Below, piece by piece: positions 51,272-60,110 of a DNA stretch of 64,000 nucleotides. Each line of letters starts with the position of its first letter. The stretch's first letter is position 1. This DNA is from Lactobacillus amylovorus DSM 20531. Lineage in GTDB: Bacteria > Bacillota > Bacilli > Lactobacillales > Lactobacillaceae. The notes under the pieces were generated by a model. The model ran no database searches, had not been told where the DNA came from, and worked only from the letters and a program-made list of their open reading frames with translations. Made by a program: the position numbers and the translations under genes. Where the stretch lies: NCBI RefSeq assembly GCF_002706375.1, contig NZ_CP017706.1:310001-374000 (forward strand), read 5' to 3'.

Positions 51272-51514
51272 TTATTCCTCTGGTGCTGATGCGTTGTTAG
51301 GATCCAATTTGTGTTCAGTGCCGTCGTTATCAATCAACTTAGCTACAGTTTCTTCGGCACTAGTTAACTTCTTATCCAAGTCACGACTAATTTTTACACC
51401 TTCTTGGAATTGCTTCAATGCATCTTCCAATGGAACATTACCATTTTCAAGATTGGTTACGATTTGTTCCAAATTGTTTAATTGTTCTTCAAAATTATTC
51501 TTCTTAGTTGGCAT
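51272..51514 (-). CDS. xseB: Exodeoxyribonuclease VII small subunit
   Basis: An 80-residue helical protein (MPTKKNNFEEQLNNLEQIV ... 'NGNVPLEDALKQFQEGVKIS') of the XseB family, partner of XseA in single-strand DNA degradation. It overlaps the xseA 3' end by 11 bases and is two bases from ispA. Confidence 0.94.
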   Translation of the reverse strand: MPTKKNNFEEQLNNLEQIVTNLENGNVPLEDALKQFQEGVKISRDLDKKLTSAEETVAKLIDNDGTEHKLDPNNASAPEE

Positions 51515-52862
51515 TATTTTCTTCCCCTATTTTTGTAACTGTTGCTTCAACTTGACCGTCTTTGAAATGCAGGTTCAAGCTTTCCTGCTTTTTAACTTGT
51601 TTTACTGAACTAACTGTCTTGCCATTAGCATCAGTAGTATAAACAAAACCACGCTCTAAGGTTTTAAGCGGACTGTAGTCATCTAATTGCTGAACGGTCT
51701 TGCTAAAGCTGTTGCGCTTGTCTTTTAAGTAGTGCTGCATATTATCAGACAAACGTTTGGCCAAAAAGCGCTCTTGTTGCTGCATCTGTTGCATCTGCTT
51801 ATCTGGACTTGCACCAAATAATCTTTGTTTTAACAAAAGATAACTCTGCTTTGAATGATCAACCTTATTTTGCATACTGTTATGCAAACGATCCTTTAAG
51901 CGATCAACCGTCTCAATTTGCTGGTCATATAAACGCGTTGGTTCACGCATAATAACCGAGTTCTTTACTCGATTCAAGCGATCGCGTTTTTCACGAATAA
52001 TTGCTTGCATGCTTGAGAATAAGCGACTGCGCAGTTGCTGAATACCAGCTAATTCATCAACCAAATTTGGCGTAGCATACTCAGCGGCGGCAGTTGGCGT
52101 AGCAGCTCTGGCATCGGCTACCAGGTCACACAAAGTGGTATCGGTTTCGTGACCAACTGAAGAAATAACCGGCATTGGCATTGCATAAATCTGACGGACC
52201 ACTTCTTCTTCGTTAAAGGGCCACAAGTCTTCAAGCGAACCACCACCACGGCCAATGATCATGACATCATACTTATCACCTTGCTCAGCTATTTGACGCA
52301 TCGCACGTACTAAGGAATCTGCCGCAGTATCACCTTGTACTTGAGCAGGATAAAGGTCGATTTCGGCATGAGGAAAACGGCGGTTAGCAGTGACCATGAT
52401 ATCGTGAATAACCGCACCTGAAGCACTGGTTACAACTGCGATTCGGTCAGGAAAGCGTGGCAGTTTTCTTTTATGATCTTGGTTAAACAAGCCTTCTTTA
52501 GCAAGCTTGGCCTGTAATTGCTTTAATTGCTCATAAAGTGCACCAAGTCCAGCTGGTTCCATGTTTTCAGCGTAAAACTGATATGAACCTTGAGGGCCAT
52601 ACACGCTGACATAACCAGTAACGTAAACCTTCATCCCTTCTTCCGGTTTAAATTTAACCTTGTCGAAGTATGAACGAAACATTACCACATTAATCTTTGA
52701 TTTTTCATCCTTTAATGAAAAATACTGGTGTGAATTACGGCGATATCTAAAGTTGGATAATTCACCTTGCAGAAAGACCTTATGTAAGTATGGATCGTTT
52801 TTAAATTTCTGCGTAATATAATAATTTAAATCTGTAACCGTTAAATATTTATTTTCGGCCAT
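51504..52862 (-). CDS. xseA: Exodeoxyribonuclease VII large subunit
   Basis: A 452-residue enzyme. The OB-fold N-terminus ('VFLQGELSNFRYRRNSHQYF') precedes the catalytic domain with 'AVVTSASGAVIHDIMVTANR', 'DVMIIGRGGGSLEDLWPFNE' and 'PVISSVGHETDTTLCDLVAD', and a long coiled-coil C-terminal region. It overlaps folD by 14 bases. Confidence 0.96.
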   Translation of the reverse strand: MAENKYLTVTDLNYYITQKFKNDPYLHKVFLQGELSNFRYRRNSHQYFSLKDEKSKINVVMFRSYFDKVKFKPEEGMKVYVTGYVSVYGPQGSYQFYAENMEPAGLGALYEQLKQLQAKLAKEGLFNQDHKRKLPRFPDRIAVVTSASGAVIHDIMVTANRRFPHAEIDLYPAQVQGDTAADSLVRAMRQIAEQGDKYDVMIIGRGGGSLEDLWPFNEEEVVRQIYAMPMPVISSVGHETDTTLCDLVADARAATPTAAAEYATPNLVDELAGIQQLRSRLFSSMQAIIREKRDRLNRVKNSVIMREPTRLYDQQIETVDRLKDRLHNSMQNKVDHSKQSYLLLKQRLFGASPDKQMQQMQQQERFLAKRLSDNMQHYLKDKRNSFSKTVQQLDDYSPLKTLERGFVYTTDANGKTVSSVKQVKKQESLNLHFKDGQVEATVTKIGEENNAN

Positions 52863-53700
52863 TTTGTCTCCTAGTTAATTTAACTACTGCTTCCATTAAG
52901 AATTGTACAGTAAGAGGACCTACACCACCAGGGACAGGAGTAATATAGCTGGCTTTTTCTTTAACCGCATCAAAGTCAACGTCGCCGACTAATTTACCAT
53001 TAAGATGATTGATACCTACATCAACAACAACGGCGCCATCTTTTACCATGTCAGCCTTAACCAATAACGCTTCACCGGTGGCCGAAACAATGATATCGGC
53101 TCTCTTAGTAAGTTCGGCTAAGTTAGTGGTTTCTGAGTGAGCAATCGTTACTGTCGCATTTTGTTCAAGCATTAATGCAGCGAGGGGCTTACCTACAATA
53201 TTGCTTCTACCAATGACAACAACGTCCTTACCCTTAAGTGGAATTTCATAATGTTTTAAAAGCGCAATAATTCCTTCTGCAGTAGCTGGCTCAATAAAGT
53301 GATCTTCCATCCATAGACGACCAATGTTAGCAGGAGTTAAGCCATCAACGTCTTTGTTGGGATCGATTCTTTCCAGCAACTCATCTGCATCAATTTGTTC
53401 AGGAGCTGGCAACTGGACCATTACCCCATTTATATCAGGATTCGCATTTAGCTTATCAATTAAGTCTAAAACTTCTTGTTGTTTAGTATCAGCTGGCATT
53501 TGATAAATATCTTGGATAATGCCCATCTTTTCAGCTCTGCGCTTTTTGGTGCGAACATAAATTTTGCTAGCAGGATTGTCACCAATATTTATTACGCAAA
53601 AATGTGGCGTTATTCCTTCAGCTTTTAAATTCTTAACCTTTTCTTTAAGATTTTCCCCTAATAAATTTGCTAAAGCTTTACCATCGAGAATTTTTCCCAT
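52849..53700 (-). CDS. folD: Methylenetetrahydrofolate dehydrogenase/cyclohydrolase
   Basis: About 283 residues, bifunctional FolD of one-carbon metabolism. 'YVRTKKRRAEKMGI' holds the catalytic Lys; 'GVMVQLPAPEQIDADELLER', 'GRSNIVGKPLAALMLEQNAT' (NADP binding) and 'TPVPGGVGPLTVQFLMEA' are the folate and dinucleotide motifs. The ATG at 53,700 is chosen over an upstream in-frame start because AAGGAG lies eight bases before it. A terminator precedes it. Confidence 0.95.
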   Translation of the reverse strand: MGKILDGKALANLLGENLKEKVKNLKAEGITPHFCVINIGDNPASKIYVRTKKRRAEKMGIIQDIYQMPADTKQQEVLDLIDKLNANPDINGVMVQLPAPEQIDADELLERIDPNKDVDGLTPANIGRLWMEDHFIEPATAEGIIALLKHYEIPLKGKDVVVIGRSNIVGKPLAALMLEQNATVTIAHSETTNLAELTKRADIIVSATGEALLVKADMVKDGAVVVDVGINHLNGKLVGDVDFDAVKEKASYITPVPGGVGPLTVQFLMEAVVKLTRRQNGRK

Positions 53701-53719
53701 TAACTTTCTCCTTACTGTT

Positions 53720-53749
53720 AAAAAAATAGCCGGCAAAACTGCCGGCTAT
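53720..53749 (-). terminator. Intrinsic terminator between nusB and folD
   Basis: Perfect stem ATAGCCGGC / GCCGGCTAT with a six-base loop, followed by T7 on the minus strand, right after the nusB stop. It divides the efp-asp23-nusB group from folD onward, so the latter may have its own promoter or read-through. Confidence 0.88.
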
Positions 53750-53756
53750 TCATCCA

Positions 53757-54149
53757 TTAAACAAAGTTTGCTAACATACCATTAATAAATGGCTTTTCTT
53801 TTGGCTCAGCAAATTCGTCACATAAATTCAAAGCTTCATTTACTGCTGCTTTAGGATCAATTTCATCGCTATTTTTGATTTCAAAAAGAGCAACTTCCAT
53901 AATAGCAACGACAATTTGACTTACACGCTCTAGACGCCAGCCTTTTTTTAGGTGCTCTGACAAAGCAGATTGTAAATCTGCACGATTTTCAAGCACACCT
54001 TCGATCAATTTCTTCGAATAGGCAGAAAGCTGTTTTAAATTAAGCGCTGCAACGACTTTAGCTTCAACTTCTTCAGCATTTAAATCTGGCTCTTGATTAG
54101 CCAAATAAATGGCTTGCATAGCAACTTTGCGACTTTCGTGTTGGTTCAT
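53757..54149 (-). CDS. nusB: Transcription antitermination factor NusB
   Basis: A 130-residue all-helical RNA-binding protein ('ESRKVAMQAIYLANQEPDLN ... RVSQIVVAIMEVALFEIKNS', ALNLCDEFAEPKEKPFINGM). With NusE it binds boxA in rRNA operon leaders to prevent termination. Its ATG overlaps the Asp23 gene stop. Standard length. Confidence 0.95.
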   Translation of the reverse strand: MNQHESRKVAMQAIYLANQEPDLNAEEVEAKVVAALNLKQLSAYSKKLIEGVLENRADLQSALSEHLKKGWRLERVSQIVVAIMEVALFEIKNSDEIDPKAAVNEALNLCDEFAEPKEKPFINGMLANFV

Positions 54150-54583
54150 TATTTCTCTACTTCATCCTCCGGAAACAGCTTTGAGGTAGTTTCCTCAGGA
54201 TCTTTTTCATCTTCTGGGAAAACTAAACCTACAACATGTACATTAATTGACTTTAGTTCAAGGTCAGTCATTTGCAATAATTGTGCCTTAAGTTGCTTTT
54301 GAATTGCCATACCAACTTTAGGAACATTTATGCCACTTTCAAGATATACGTAAACATCAGCAACTAACTTGTTATCTTCATCAACCTTAACATTAACGCC
54401 TTTACCATGATCTTCACGGCCAAGAACCCAGTTAAGACCTGATCTTAGACTGCCGCGCATACCTGCAACGCCATCAACTTTTTCAGCAGCAATACCCAAA
54501 ATAACTTCTAAAACACTTGGATCAATTTTAATTTGTTCGCTGTTTTCTTCGCCACTTAAGAGAATTTTTGAACTATCTGCCAT
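54149..54583 (-). CDS. Asp23/Gls24 family envelope stress protein
   Basis: A 144-residue Asp23/Gls24 protein (PSVLEVILGIAAEKVDGVAG, KGVNVKVDEDNKLVADVYVY). Members sit at the cytoplasmic membrane or envelope and respond to stress. The gene lies between efp and nusB, the usual order in lactobacilli. The acidic C-terminus (EEDEKDPEETTSKLFPEDEV) is a variable extension. Confidence 0.92.
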   Translation of the reverse strand: MADSSKILLSGEENSEQIKIDPSVLEVILGIAAEKVDGVAGMRGSLRSGLNWVLGREDHGKGVNVKVDEDNKLVADVYVYLESGINVPKVGMAIQKQLKAQLLQMTDLELKSINVHVVGLVFPEDEKDPEETTSKLFPEDEVEK

Positions 54584-54600
54584 TTCGCTACCTCAAAAAA

Positions 54601-55170
54601 CTACTTATTAGCACGTGATACGTAAGTACCGTCAGAGGTGTTAATAGTTAAAACATCGCCTTCGTTAATGAAGAATGGTACGTTAACTACCAAACCAGTT
54701 TCCATAGTAGCTGGCTTACCACCACCTGATGAAGTATCACCCTTGATGTTAGGTTCAGTCTTAGCAACCTTCAAATCAACAGTGTTAGGTAATTGAATAC
54801 CTAAAGTTTCACCATCGTGCATAATTACGCTAACAACCATGTTTTCAAGCAAGTACTTGGATTCATCGCCAATTTGTTCATTTGGAATTGCCAATTGGTC
54901 ATAAGTTGAAGTATCCATGAATACGTAGCTTGAACCATCGTTGTACAAGTATTGCATTGACTTAGTTTGAATATCTGCAGTTTCAACCTTAGCAGTTGAA
55001 CGGAAAGTATATTCTTGTACAGCACCAGTTCTCAAGCTCTTAAGCTTTGAACGAACAAAGGCACTACCTTTACCTGGTTTTACATGTTGGAATTCAACAA
55101 TGCGCCATAAATCGTTGTTGTATTGAATAGTAAGGCCATTCTTGAATTCATTTACTGAAATCATTGTCAT
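54601..55170 (-). CDS. efp: Elongation factor P
   Basis: A 189-residue EF-P with three beta domains: '[20 protein letters not shown]'-type loop (KPGKGSAF, modification-loop region), '[20 protein letters not shown]' and the C-terminal OB domain ending '[18 protein letters not shown]'. It relieves ribosome stalling at polyproline. The start at 55,170 is supported by GAGG ten bases upstream; a second ATG two codons later is less well placed. Confidence 0.95.
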   Translation of the reverse strand: MTMISVNEFKNGLTIQYNNDLWRIVEFQHVKPGKGSAFVRSKLKSLRTGAVQEYTFRSTAKVETADIQTKSMQYLYNDGSSYVFMDTSTYDQLAIPNEQIGDESKYLLENMVVSVIMHDGETLGIQLPNTVDLKVAKTEPNIKGDTSSGGGKPATMETGLVVNVPFFINEGDVLTINTSDGTYVSRANK

Positions 55171-55207
55171 ATATTAAGTCCCTCATTTCTACAATAATAT
55201 CTTACCA

Positions 55208-55236
55208 ATCTTAAACGGTTTTGGCTATAACTTCAA
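55208..55236 (-). promoter_or_regulatory. Promoter of efp
   Basis: On the minus strand TTGAAG (55,231-55,236) and TAAGAT (55,208-55,213) are 17 bp apart, directed to efp. Confidence 0.6.
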
Positions 55237-55252
55237 CCTATTAAAATTACAA

Positions 55253-56362
55253 CTATAAAGAAATTAGTTCATCTTTAGGCAAAGTTGATAGCGTTTCTGG
55301 AGTTTGATCATGAACCAAAATATCATCTTCGATTCTAACCCCACCCTTGTCAGGCAAGTAAATACCTGGTTCAACAGTGTGGACCATGTTGTTAACTAAT
55401 TTAGTGGTTCTAAATGGCAAAGCTGGCTGACAAAGTTCATGAATCTCTAGACCAATTCCGTGACCAATACCGTGGCCAAAGTATTCGCCATAGCCTTGTT
55501 CGGTGATGTAATCACGTGCTGCCTTATCAACGTCATGACCGGTATTACCGACAACGGCAGCTTCTATTCCGCGACGTTGTGCTTCATGCACAATATCGTA
55601 AATTTTGTGCATTTCAGGATCTACTTCACCTAAGGAAACGGTACGCGTAATATCAGCAGCATAACCATGGTAAAAACTACCGAAGTCGATGACAATCATG
55701 TCACCTTCTTCAATCTCTTTATCGCTGGCCACACCGTGGGCCCAAGCTGAGCGAACACCAGAAGCTATAATTGTATCAAAGTCAGGACCATCTCCGCCAT
55801 TAACTTTGAATAAATAATCAAGTTTAGCACCAACTGCACGTTCTTTTACGCCTGGTTTGATCATTGGCAAAATTGCCTTAAAGCTTTCCATTGAAATATC
55901 GATTGCTTTACGCAATGCGGCAATTTCTAATTCATCCTTAACATTGCGGACACGTTCAACCAACTCCTCAACCATTTCAAAATCGATGTCAGGATTAAGT
56001 TCCTTTAACTTAGCAAATTCAGCAGCTGAAACAAATTCGCCTTCAACTAAAACTTTCTTCACATTAAGCTTTTTAAGGGCCTTAGTAAGTTCTTCGTAAT
56101 CACTGGAGTGTTTCATAACAACATCCATTTCACCTGGAGCTTGGGCCTTAATTTGTCCTGCAAAGCGTGAATCTGACAAAAGAGTACGTTCACCTGCGGC
56201 AGTTAAAATAAGTTGAGCTTCTTCACCGGTAAAATTGGTGAGATAACGATAATTAGCTTGATTAAAGATGATCATTGCATCGGCTTCGTGCTCTTTAATC
56301 AAGTCTGTGACATGATTAATTCGGTTATTAATCAATGACAATAATTGTTGCTTTTCTTCCAT
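55253..56362 (-). CDS. pepP: Xaa-Pro aminopeptidase/dipeptidase (M24)
   Basis: A 369-residue M24 metallopeptidase. The N-terminal creatinase-like domain (1-130) is followed by the pita-bread catalytic domain with metal ligands in 'IVIDFGSFYHGYAADITRTV', GHGIGHGIGLEIHE (His) and 'TVEPGIYLPDKGGVRIEDD' (two Glu). It removes N-terminal residues next to proline and serves peptide nutrition. A TATAAT lies upstream (minus strand near 56,400) with a weak -35. Confidence 0.93.
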   Translation of the reverse strand: MEEKQQLLSLINNRINHVTDLIKEHEADAMIIFNQANYRYLTNFTGEEAQLILTAAGERTLLSDSRFAGQIKAQAPGEMDVVMKHSSDYEELTKALKKLNVKKVLVEGEFVSAAEFAKLKELNPDIDFEMVEELVERVRNVKDELEIAALRKAIDISMESFKAILPMIKPGVKERAVGAKLDYLFKVNGGDGPDFDTIIASGVRSAWAHGVASDKEIEEGDMIVIDFGSFYHGYAADITRTVSLGEVDPEMHKIYDIVHEAQRRGIEAAVVGNTGHDVDKAARDYITEQGYGEYFGHGIGHGIGLEIHELCQPALPFRTTKLVNNMVHTVEPGIYLPDKGGVRIEDDILVHDQTPETLSTLPKDELISL

Positions 56363-56439
56363 AATCAGAACCTTCTTTGCATAGTATAATTTGAATCTAT
56401 TATACTAGAATTTCAAGTCTAATATTTGAAAAAGGTTAC

Positions 56440-56469
56440 AAAAAAGACGAATGGTCTTAACCATTCGCC
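56440..56469 (-). terminator. Terminator of the rplU-rpmA operon
   Basis: Stem GGCGAATGG / CCATTCGTC with a six-base loop and TTTTTT on the minus strand, after rpmA. Confidence 0.88.
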
Positions 56470-56488
56470 TTCTTAATTATCTTCTGAA

Positions 56489-56779
56489 TTACTTAGCTTC
56501 TTCAGCTGGGTATACAGAAACTTGCTTCTTGAACTTGCCAAGACGTTCAAACTTAACAACGCCGTTAACAAGTGCAAATAAAGTGTCGTCTCCACCTTGA
56601 CCTACGTTCTTGCCTGGGTGAATCTTAGTACCACGTTGACGGTAAATAATTGAACCTGCGTGGATTGATTGACCGTCACCAGCCTTAGCGCCTAAACGAC
56701 GACCAGCTGAGTTACGACCGTTGGCAGTAGAACCGCCACCCTTGTGGTGGGCAAATAATTTCATACCTAAAATATTCAT
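56489..56779 (-). CDS. rpmA: 50S ribosomal protein L27 with cleavable-type N-terminal extension
   Basis: About 96 residues. The mature L27 part is [19 protein letters not shown] onward. Before it is the extension MNILGMKLF; in Firmicutes such an extension ends ...LQFF or ...LFA and is removed by the protease Prp at the F-A junction. The start at 56,779 (second ATG) is chosen because AGAGGTG is eight bases upstream, against two for the first ATG. Unusually, no prp gene lies between rplU and rpmA: the gap is only about 20 bases. Confidence 0.93.
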   Translation of the reverse strand: MNILGMKLFAHHKGGGSTANGRNSAGRRLGAKAGDGQSIHAGSIIYRQRGTKIHPGKNVGQGGDDTLFALVNGVVKFERLGKFKKQVSVYPAEEAK

Positions 56780-56799
56780 AATCATTTCACCTCTGAAAA

Positions 56800-57111
56800 T
56801 TAAGCTTCAATCTTTTCAACTGTAACCTTAGTGTAAGGTTGACGGTGACCATACTTGCTGTGTGAGTGCTTCTTAGGCTTGTACTTGAAAGTTACAACTT
56901 TCTTTTCCTTACCTTGCTTTTCAACTTTAGCAGTTACCTTAGCACCATCTACTAATGGAGTACCAACTTTAACGTCGTCACCATTAGCTACAAGGATAAC
57001 TTCGTCAAAGGTTACTTTGCTGCCTTCTTCAGCATCAAGCTTTTCTACAAATACGCTGTCGCCTTCTGCAACTTTGTATTGCTTACCACCGGTCTTAATA
57101 ATTGCGTACAT
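56800..57111 (-). CDS. rplU: 50S ribosomal protein L21
   Basis: A 103-residue L21 ([20 protein letters not shown] ... [19 protein letters not shown]). GGAGG lies seven bases upstream of the ATG. It is preceded by a structured leader and promoter. It normally shares an operon with prp and L27; here L27 follows directly. Confidence 0.97.
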   Translation of the reverse strand: MYAIIKTGGKQYKVAEGDSVFVEKLDAEEGSKVTFDEVILVANGDDVKVGTPLVDGAKVTAKVEKQGKEKKVVTFKYKPKKHSHSKYGHRQPYTKVTVEKIEA

Positions 57112-57231
57112 TTGTACACCTCCGAAAAAATACTTAGACTCGCCGAACTGAGGTGCTTCTTACTCAAGAAGACTTCTAACCCCGAGCCGTGCGGTTGCAG
57201 ATGTGGAGGTCCCCACAAATACAACTCTTAT
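57112..57231 (-). ncRNA. L21 leader (ribosomal protein L21 autoregulatory 5' UTR)
   Basis: A 120-base leader between the promoter and rplU. On the minus strand it holds a GTGGGGAC/CTCCAC hairpin, the conserved-looking AACCGCACGGCTCGGGGTT segment and a GAAGTCTTCTTGAG region just before the RBS. This matches the L21 leader class of Firmicutes, where L21 is thought to bind its own mRNA. The specific fold should be confirmed with the Rfam covariance model. Confidence 0.7.
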
Positions 57232-57260
57232 ATAATACAACGGTTTTCAGCGGATAGCAA
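57232..57260 (-). promoter_or_regulatory. rplU promoter
   Basis: TTGCTA (57,255-57,260) and TATTAT (57,232-57,237) on the minus strand, with a 17-bp spacer, directed at rplU. Confidence 0.8.
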
Positions 57261-57274
57261 TAATTTACTATAAA

Positions 57275-58651
57275 TTACTTAGTCTCTGCTTCTTTATATT
57301 CAATGGATTGTGTTCCTTCATAAGCTGGCAAGCCATTTTCAGCCCGATAAAGTGCACGTTCAAAAGAACGATATCCTTTAGATGAAGAAACAGCAAATTT
57401 CACGCCATATTTTGAGGCAAATTCTTGGATGTTCCAAGTTGCATCGTGAGCGGCATATGCGGTCATCAGGATCACGATATCAAGATCCTTGATTTGTCGC
57501 TCCATGATCTTCTTTTTGCCTTCAAAAGCATCAATTGGAATAGGAATACCATTGTATCTAGTAACGATGCCTTCGAGAATACCTTCATTTTGGTTGTCAC
57601 CAACCGCAATGCCGACTCTTTGATAGTGCAGATTCATGTCCAGCTTGGTTAATTCTTCCGCGTTATCCTTCTTGGATTTGTCTTTCTTCTTATAAGATAA
57701 ATCAGACTTCTTTGGCGGATCTACTTGATAAATCCAGCGAATTTGAACGGCATCACTTGGATTCTTCTTAATTCTCACATCCCCTGTGTACCAGGCAAGA
57801 TCTACAATCGAACCATCTTCGAGGTGAATATTTTCGCCTTGATAATAACTAGAGTCAACCGGAATAGTTACTTCTTTGCCGCGAATGCGCAGTTTTTCAC
57901 CCTTAATATTGCGCGTAATTGCTAACTGGCCAGTCTTTCCTTGAACTACCGCATAACGGAACTCTTCAATTGGATCGTAGTCACGTGTGCGCAATTTGCG
58001 ATAACCAACCACACGCAACACTTCTGCTTCATAGTTTGGATTGTCCTTATCTTCTAAGGCTTCGACAATATCGCCACTCTTTAAGTTCAAGGAGTGAATT
58101 TGTGATTCCTTGATTCTAAAAACAATTTGACCATTATCATTAATCAAATTGCATCCCGAAAGAGTCCGAATAACTGTGTAACGTCTTCCCTTACGATAGT
58201 CACGCTTAGGTTGTTCCTTAGGCTTTAAGGCGTCTTCAAAGATTTTCTTGTTAACTGCTTCTGTTGTAGTCTTAGACTTTTGAATGGCCTGGTCAAGTTT
58301 GCCGAGTACATTACCATAACGTTTGCCCACGCCAGGAACAAAAGTAATCTTGTGCAAGGCTTCAAGTGACTTCTTCTTAGCAGCCTCATCACCAGGTGTT
58401 TCAATTAATTCAGTCAAGCCCATCAATAATTGCTTAAATTGCTTTACATCTGCGTTTCTTTGTGCGATTGATTGTGTGTTAGCCATCTTCTTAGGCTTAG
58501 GAGTTTCCTTTTTAGGTGCCGCTTTTTCAGCTGTGCCACCTTCTGCCATAGCAAGAATTGCCTTAATTGCGTTTAAACTATTGGCTAAGCTTTTATCATC
58601 TGCGTCAGTTTTATTTAAAATAATTTTGATATTATTTCGATAATCGTACAT
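57275..58651 (-). CDS. DUF2325 domain protein
   Basis: A 458-residue protein. The C-terminal 90 residues ('VGIAVGDNQNEGILEGIVTR', 'IMERQIKDLDIVILMTAYAA', 'HDATWNIQEFASKYGVKFAV') match DUF2325. The middle is beta-rich ('RRYTVIRTLSGCNLINDNGQ', 'KGEKLRIRGKEVTIPVDSSY'), and the N-terminus is charged and helical with Pro/Lys-rich stretches. Function unknown; the family is widespread in Firmicutes and often near nucleic acid genes. Monocistronic here, just upstream of the L21 promoter and divergent from ilvE. Confidence 0.8.
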   Translation of the reverse strand: MYDYRNNIKIILNKTDADDKSLANSLNAIKAILAMAEGGTAEKAAPKKETPKPKKMANTQSIAQRNADVKQFKQLLMGLTELIETPGDEAAKKKSLEALHKITFVPGVGKRYGNVLGKLDQAIQKSKTTTEAVNKKIFEDALKPKEQPKRDYRKGRRYTVIRTLSGCNLINDNGQIVFRIKESQIHSLNLKSGDIVEALEDKDNPNYEAEVLRVVGYRKLRTRDYDPIEEFRYAVVQGKTGQLAITRNIKGEKLRIRGKEVTIPVDSSYYQGENIHLEDGSIVDLAWYTGDVRIKKNPSDAVQIRWIYQVDPPKKSDLSYKKKDKSKKDNAEELTKLDMNLHYQRVGIAVGDNQNEGILEGIVTRYNGIPIPIDAFEGKKKIMERQIKDLDIVILMTAYAAHDATWNIQEFASKYGVKFAVSSSKGYRSFERALYRAENGLPAYEGTQSIEYKEAETK

Positions 58652-58734
58652 AGTTTCACCACTTTTTCCAAATATACATCCTATCTATTATATGCTTACT
58701 TTTAATAATTAAAATTAAAACATAAAGTTATCAG

Positions 58735-58763
58735 TTGTATTTTAAGCTTAATCTAACTATAAT
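58735..58763 (+). promoter_or_regulatory. ilvE promoter
   Basis: TTGTAT (58,735-58,740) and TATAAT (58,758-58,763) with a 17-bp spacer, followed by AAGGAGG before the ilvE ATG. Confidence 0.8.
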
Positions 58764-58803
58764 TTATCGAAAAAACACTTTAAAAATATAAGGAGGCATT
58801 TTT

Positions 58804-59826
58804 ATGACTAAAACTCGTCCAGAAGACTTGGATTGGAACAAGCTTGGCTTCAAATATCATGACTTACCCTATCGCTGGGTAGATGAATTTAAAGATGGTA
58901 AATGGCAAGGCGGTCATTTGACGCAAGACTCTACTATCACTTTTAATGAAGCAGCTGAAGAACTCCACTACGGTCAGGAAATCTTTGAAGGTTTAAAGGC
59001 CTACCGCAGAAAAGATGGCGGCATTAACTTATTTAGACCTGACCAAAATGCCAAAAGAATGGCAAATTCTGCTAAGCGTCTTTTGATGGAACCTTATCCA
59101 GAAGATGAATTCATTAAAGCAGTTAAAGAAGTCGTTTTAGCCAACCAAGATTTCGTTCCTCCTTACGGCTCAGGTGGTACGCTGTACCTTCGTCCATTTA
59201 TGATGGGAACTCAGCCAATTGTCGGCGTTTCACCTTCTGAAACTTATCAATTCAGAATTTATGCCACTCCCGTTGGCGCCTATATTAAAGGTTTGAAACC
59301 AATGCCATATGAGGTCAGCGACTACGATCGTGCTGCACCATTTGGTACTGGACAAGCAAAAACTGCCAACTACACCAGCAGCTTGATGCCATCATTGATT
59401 GCCAAAAAGAATGGTTTTGCCGATGCCCTTTACCTTGATCCAAAAGATCACAAATATATCGATGAATTCGGCGGTGCGAACTTCTATGGCATTACTAAAG
59501 ATGGCCAATTCCAAACACCAAAATCAGACTCAATTTTACCTTCAATTACCAAACGCTCCATCTTAAAGATTGCTAAAGACTTAGATCTTGATCCAGTCGA
59601 AACTAAGATTCCAATCGAGGACGTCGATCGCTTCGCAGAAGCTGGCGAAATGGGGACAGCTGCTGTAATTTCACCAGTCGGCTCACTCACTTATCAAGGT
59701 AAAAAGTACGTCTTTGGTAGTGAAACTGAAGCTGGTCCGATCACCCAAAAACTTTATGATACTTTAACTGGCATTCAATTTGGCGATCTTGAAGACAAAT
59801 ATGGTTGGACTGTTAAATTAAGTTAA
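58804..59826 (+). CDS. ilvE: Branched-chain amino acid aminotransferase
   Basis: A 340-residue class IV PLP aminotransferase. The PLP-binding Lys lies in 'PFGTGQAKTANYTSSLMPSL'; 'IDEFGGANFYGITKDGQF' and 'AGEMGTAAVISPVGSLTYQG' are the substrate-binding loops. It interconverts Leu, Ile, Val and their keto acids; in lactobacilli that lack full branched-chain synthesis it mainly serves catabolism and flavour formation. Own promoter and terminator; AAGGAGG RBS. Confidence 0.95.
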   Translation: MTKTRPEDLDWNKLGFKYHDLPYRWVDEFKDGKWQGGHLTQDSTITFNEAAEELHYGQEIFEGLKAYRRKDGGINLFRPDQNAKRMANSAKRLLMEPYPEDEFIKAVKEVVLANQDFVPPYGSGGTLYLRPFMMGTQPIVGVSPSETYQFRIYATPVGAYIKGLKPMPYEVSDYDRAAPFGTGQAKTANYTSSLMPSLIAKKNGFADALYLDPKDHKYIDEFGGANFYGITKDGQFQTPKSDSILPSITKRSILKIAKDLDLDPVETKIPIEDVDRFAEAGEMGTAAVISPVGSLTYQGKKYVFGSETEAGPITQKLYDTLTGIQFGDLEDKYGWTVKLS

Positions 59827-59843
59827 ACAAAAATAAGCAAAGA

Positions 59844-59879
59844 AAAATGATCTTCTACCAAAATAGAAGATCATTTTTT
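59844..59879. terminator. Terminator shared by ilvE and the tautomerase gene
   Basis: AATGATCTTCTA / TAGAAGATCATT stem with a six-base loop and T6 on the plus side, A-rich on the other side, between the two convergent genes. Confidence 0.88.
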
Positions 59880-59881
59880 GT

Positions 59882-60061
59882 TTAGGCTCTCCATTCGCCG
59901 CCTTGGCCGTATGAATGCTTACCTAATTCATTGATGATTACGTGGATGTGTTCCTTAGGAGCACCAGTATTCTTGTGAACTGCTTCGGTAACGTCCTTCA
60001 TCAAATTAGTGATTTGTTCGTCTGAACGCCCTTTAATTAATTCAATATGTACAAATGGCAT
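59882..60061 (-). CDS. 4-oxalocrotonate tautomerase family protein
   Basis: About 59 residues after placing the start at 60,061, [20 protein letters not shown], which exposes the catalytic Pro right after Met; GGGAG is nine bases upstream. An upstream in-frame extension is not supported. Tautomerases with N-terminal Pro isomerise small enol/keto acids; the physiological substrate in lactobacilli is not known. Confidence 0.88.
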   Translation of the reverse strand: MPFVHIELIKGRSDEQITNLMKDVTEAVHKNTGAPKEHIHVIINELGKHSYGQGGEWRA

Positions 60062-60110
60062 AATATTCAACTCCCTATCTTTATGAATTTGCTTCAATTA
60101 TAGCAGAAAA

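Noticed and set aside
57112..57231. Rho-independent terminator in the rplU leader
   Set aside because: Hairpins lack a clean T run on the transcribed strand, so an L21-type regulatory leader fits better.
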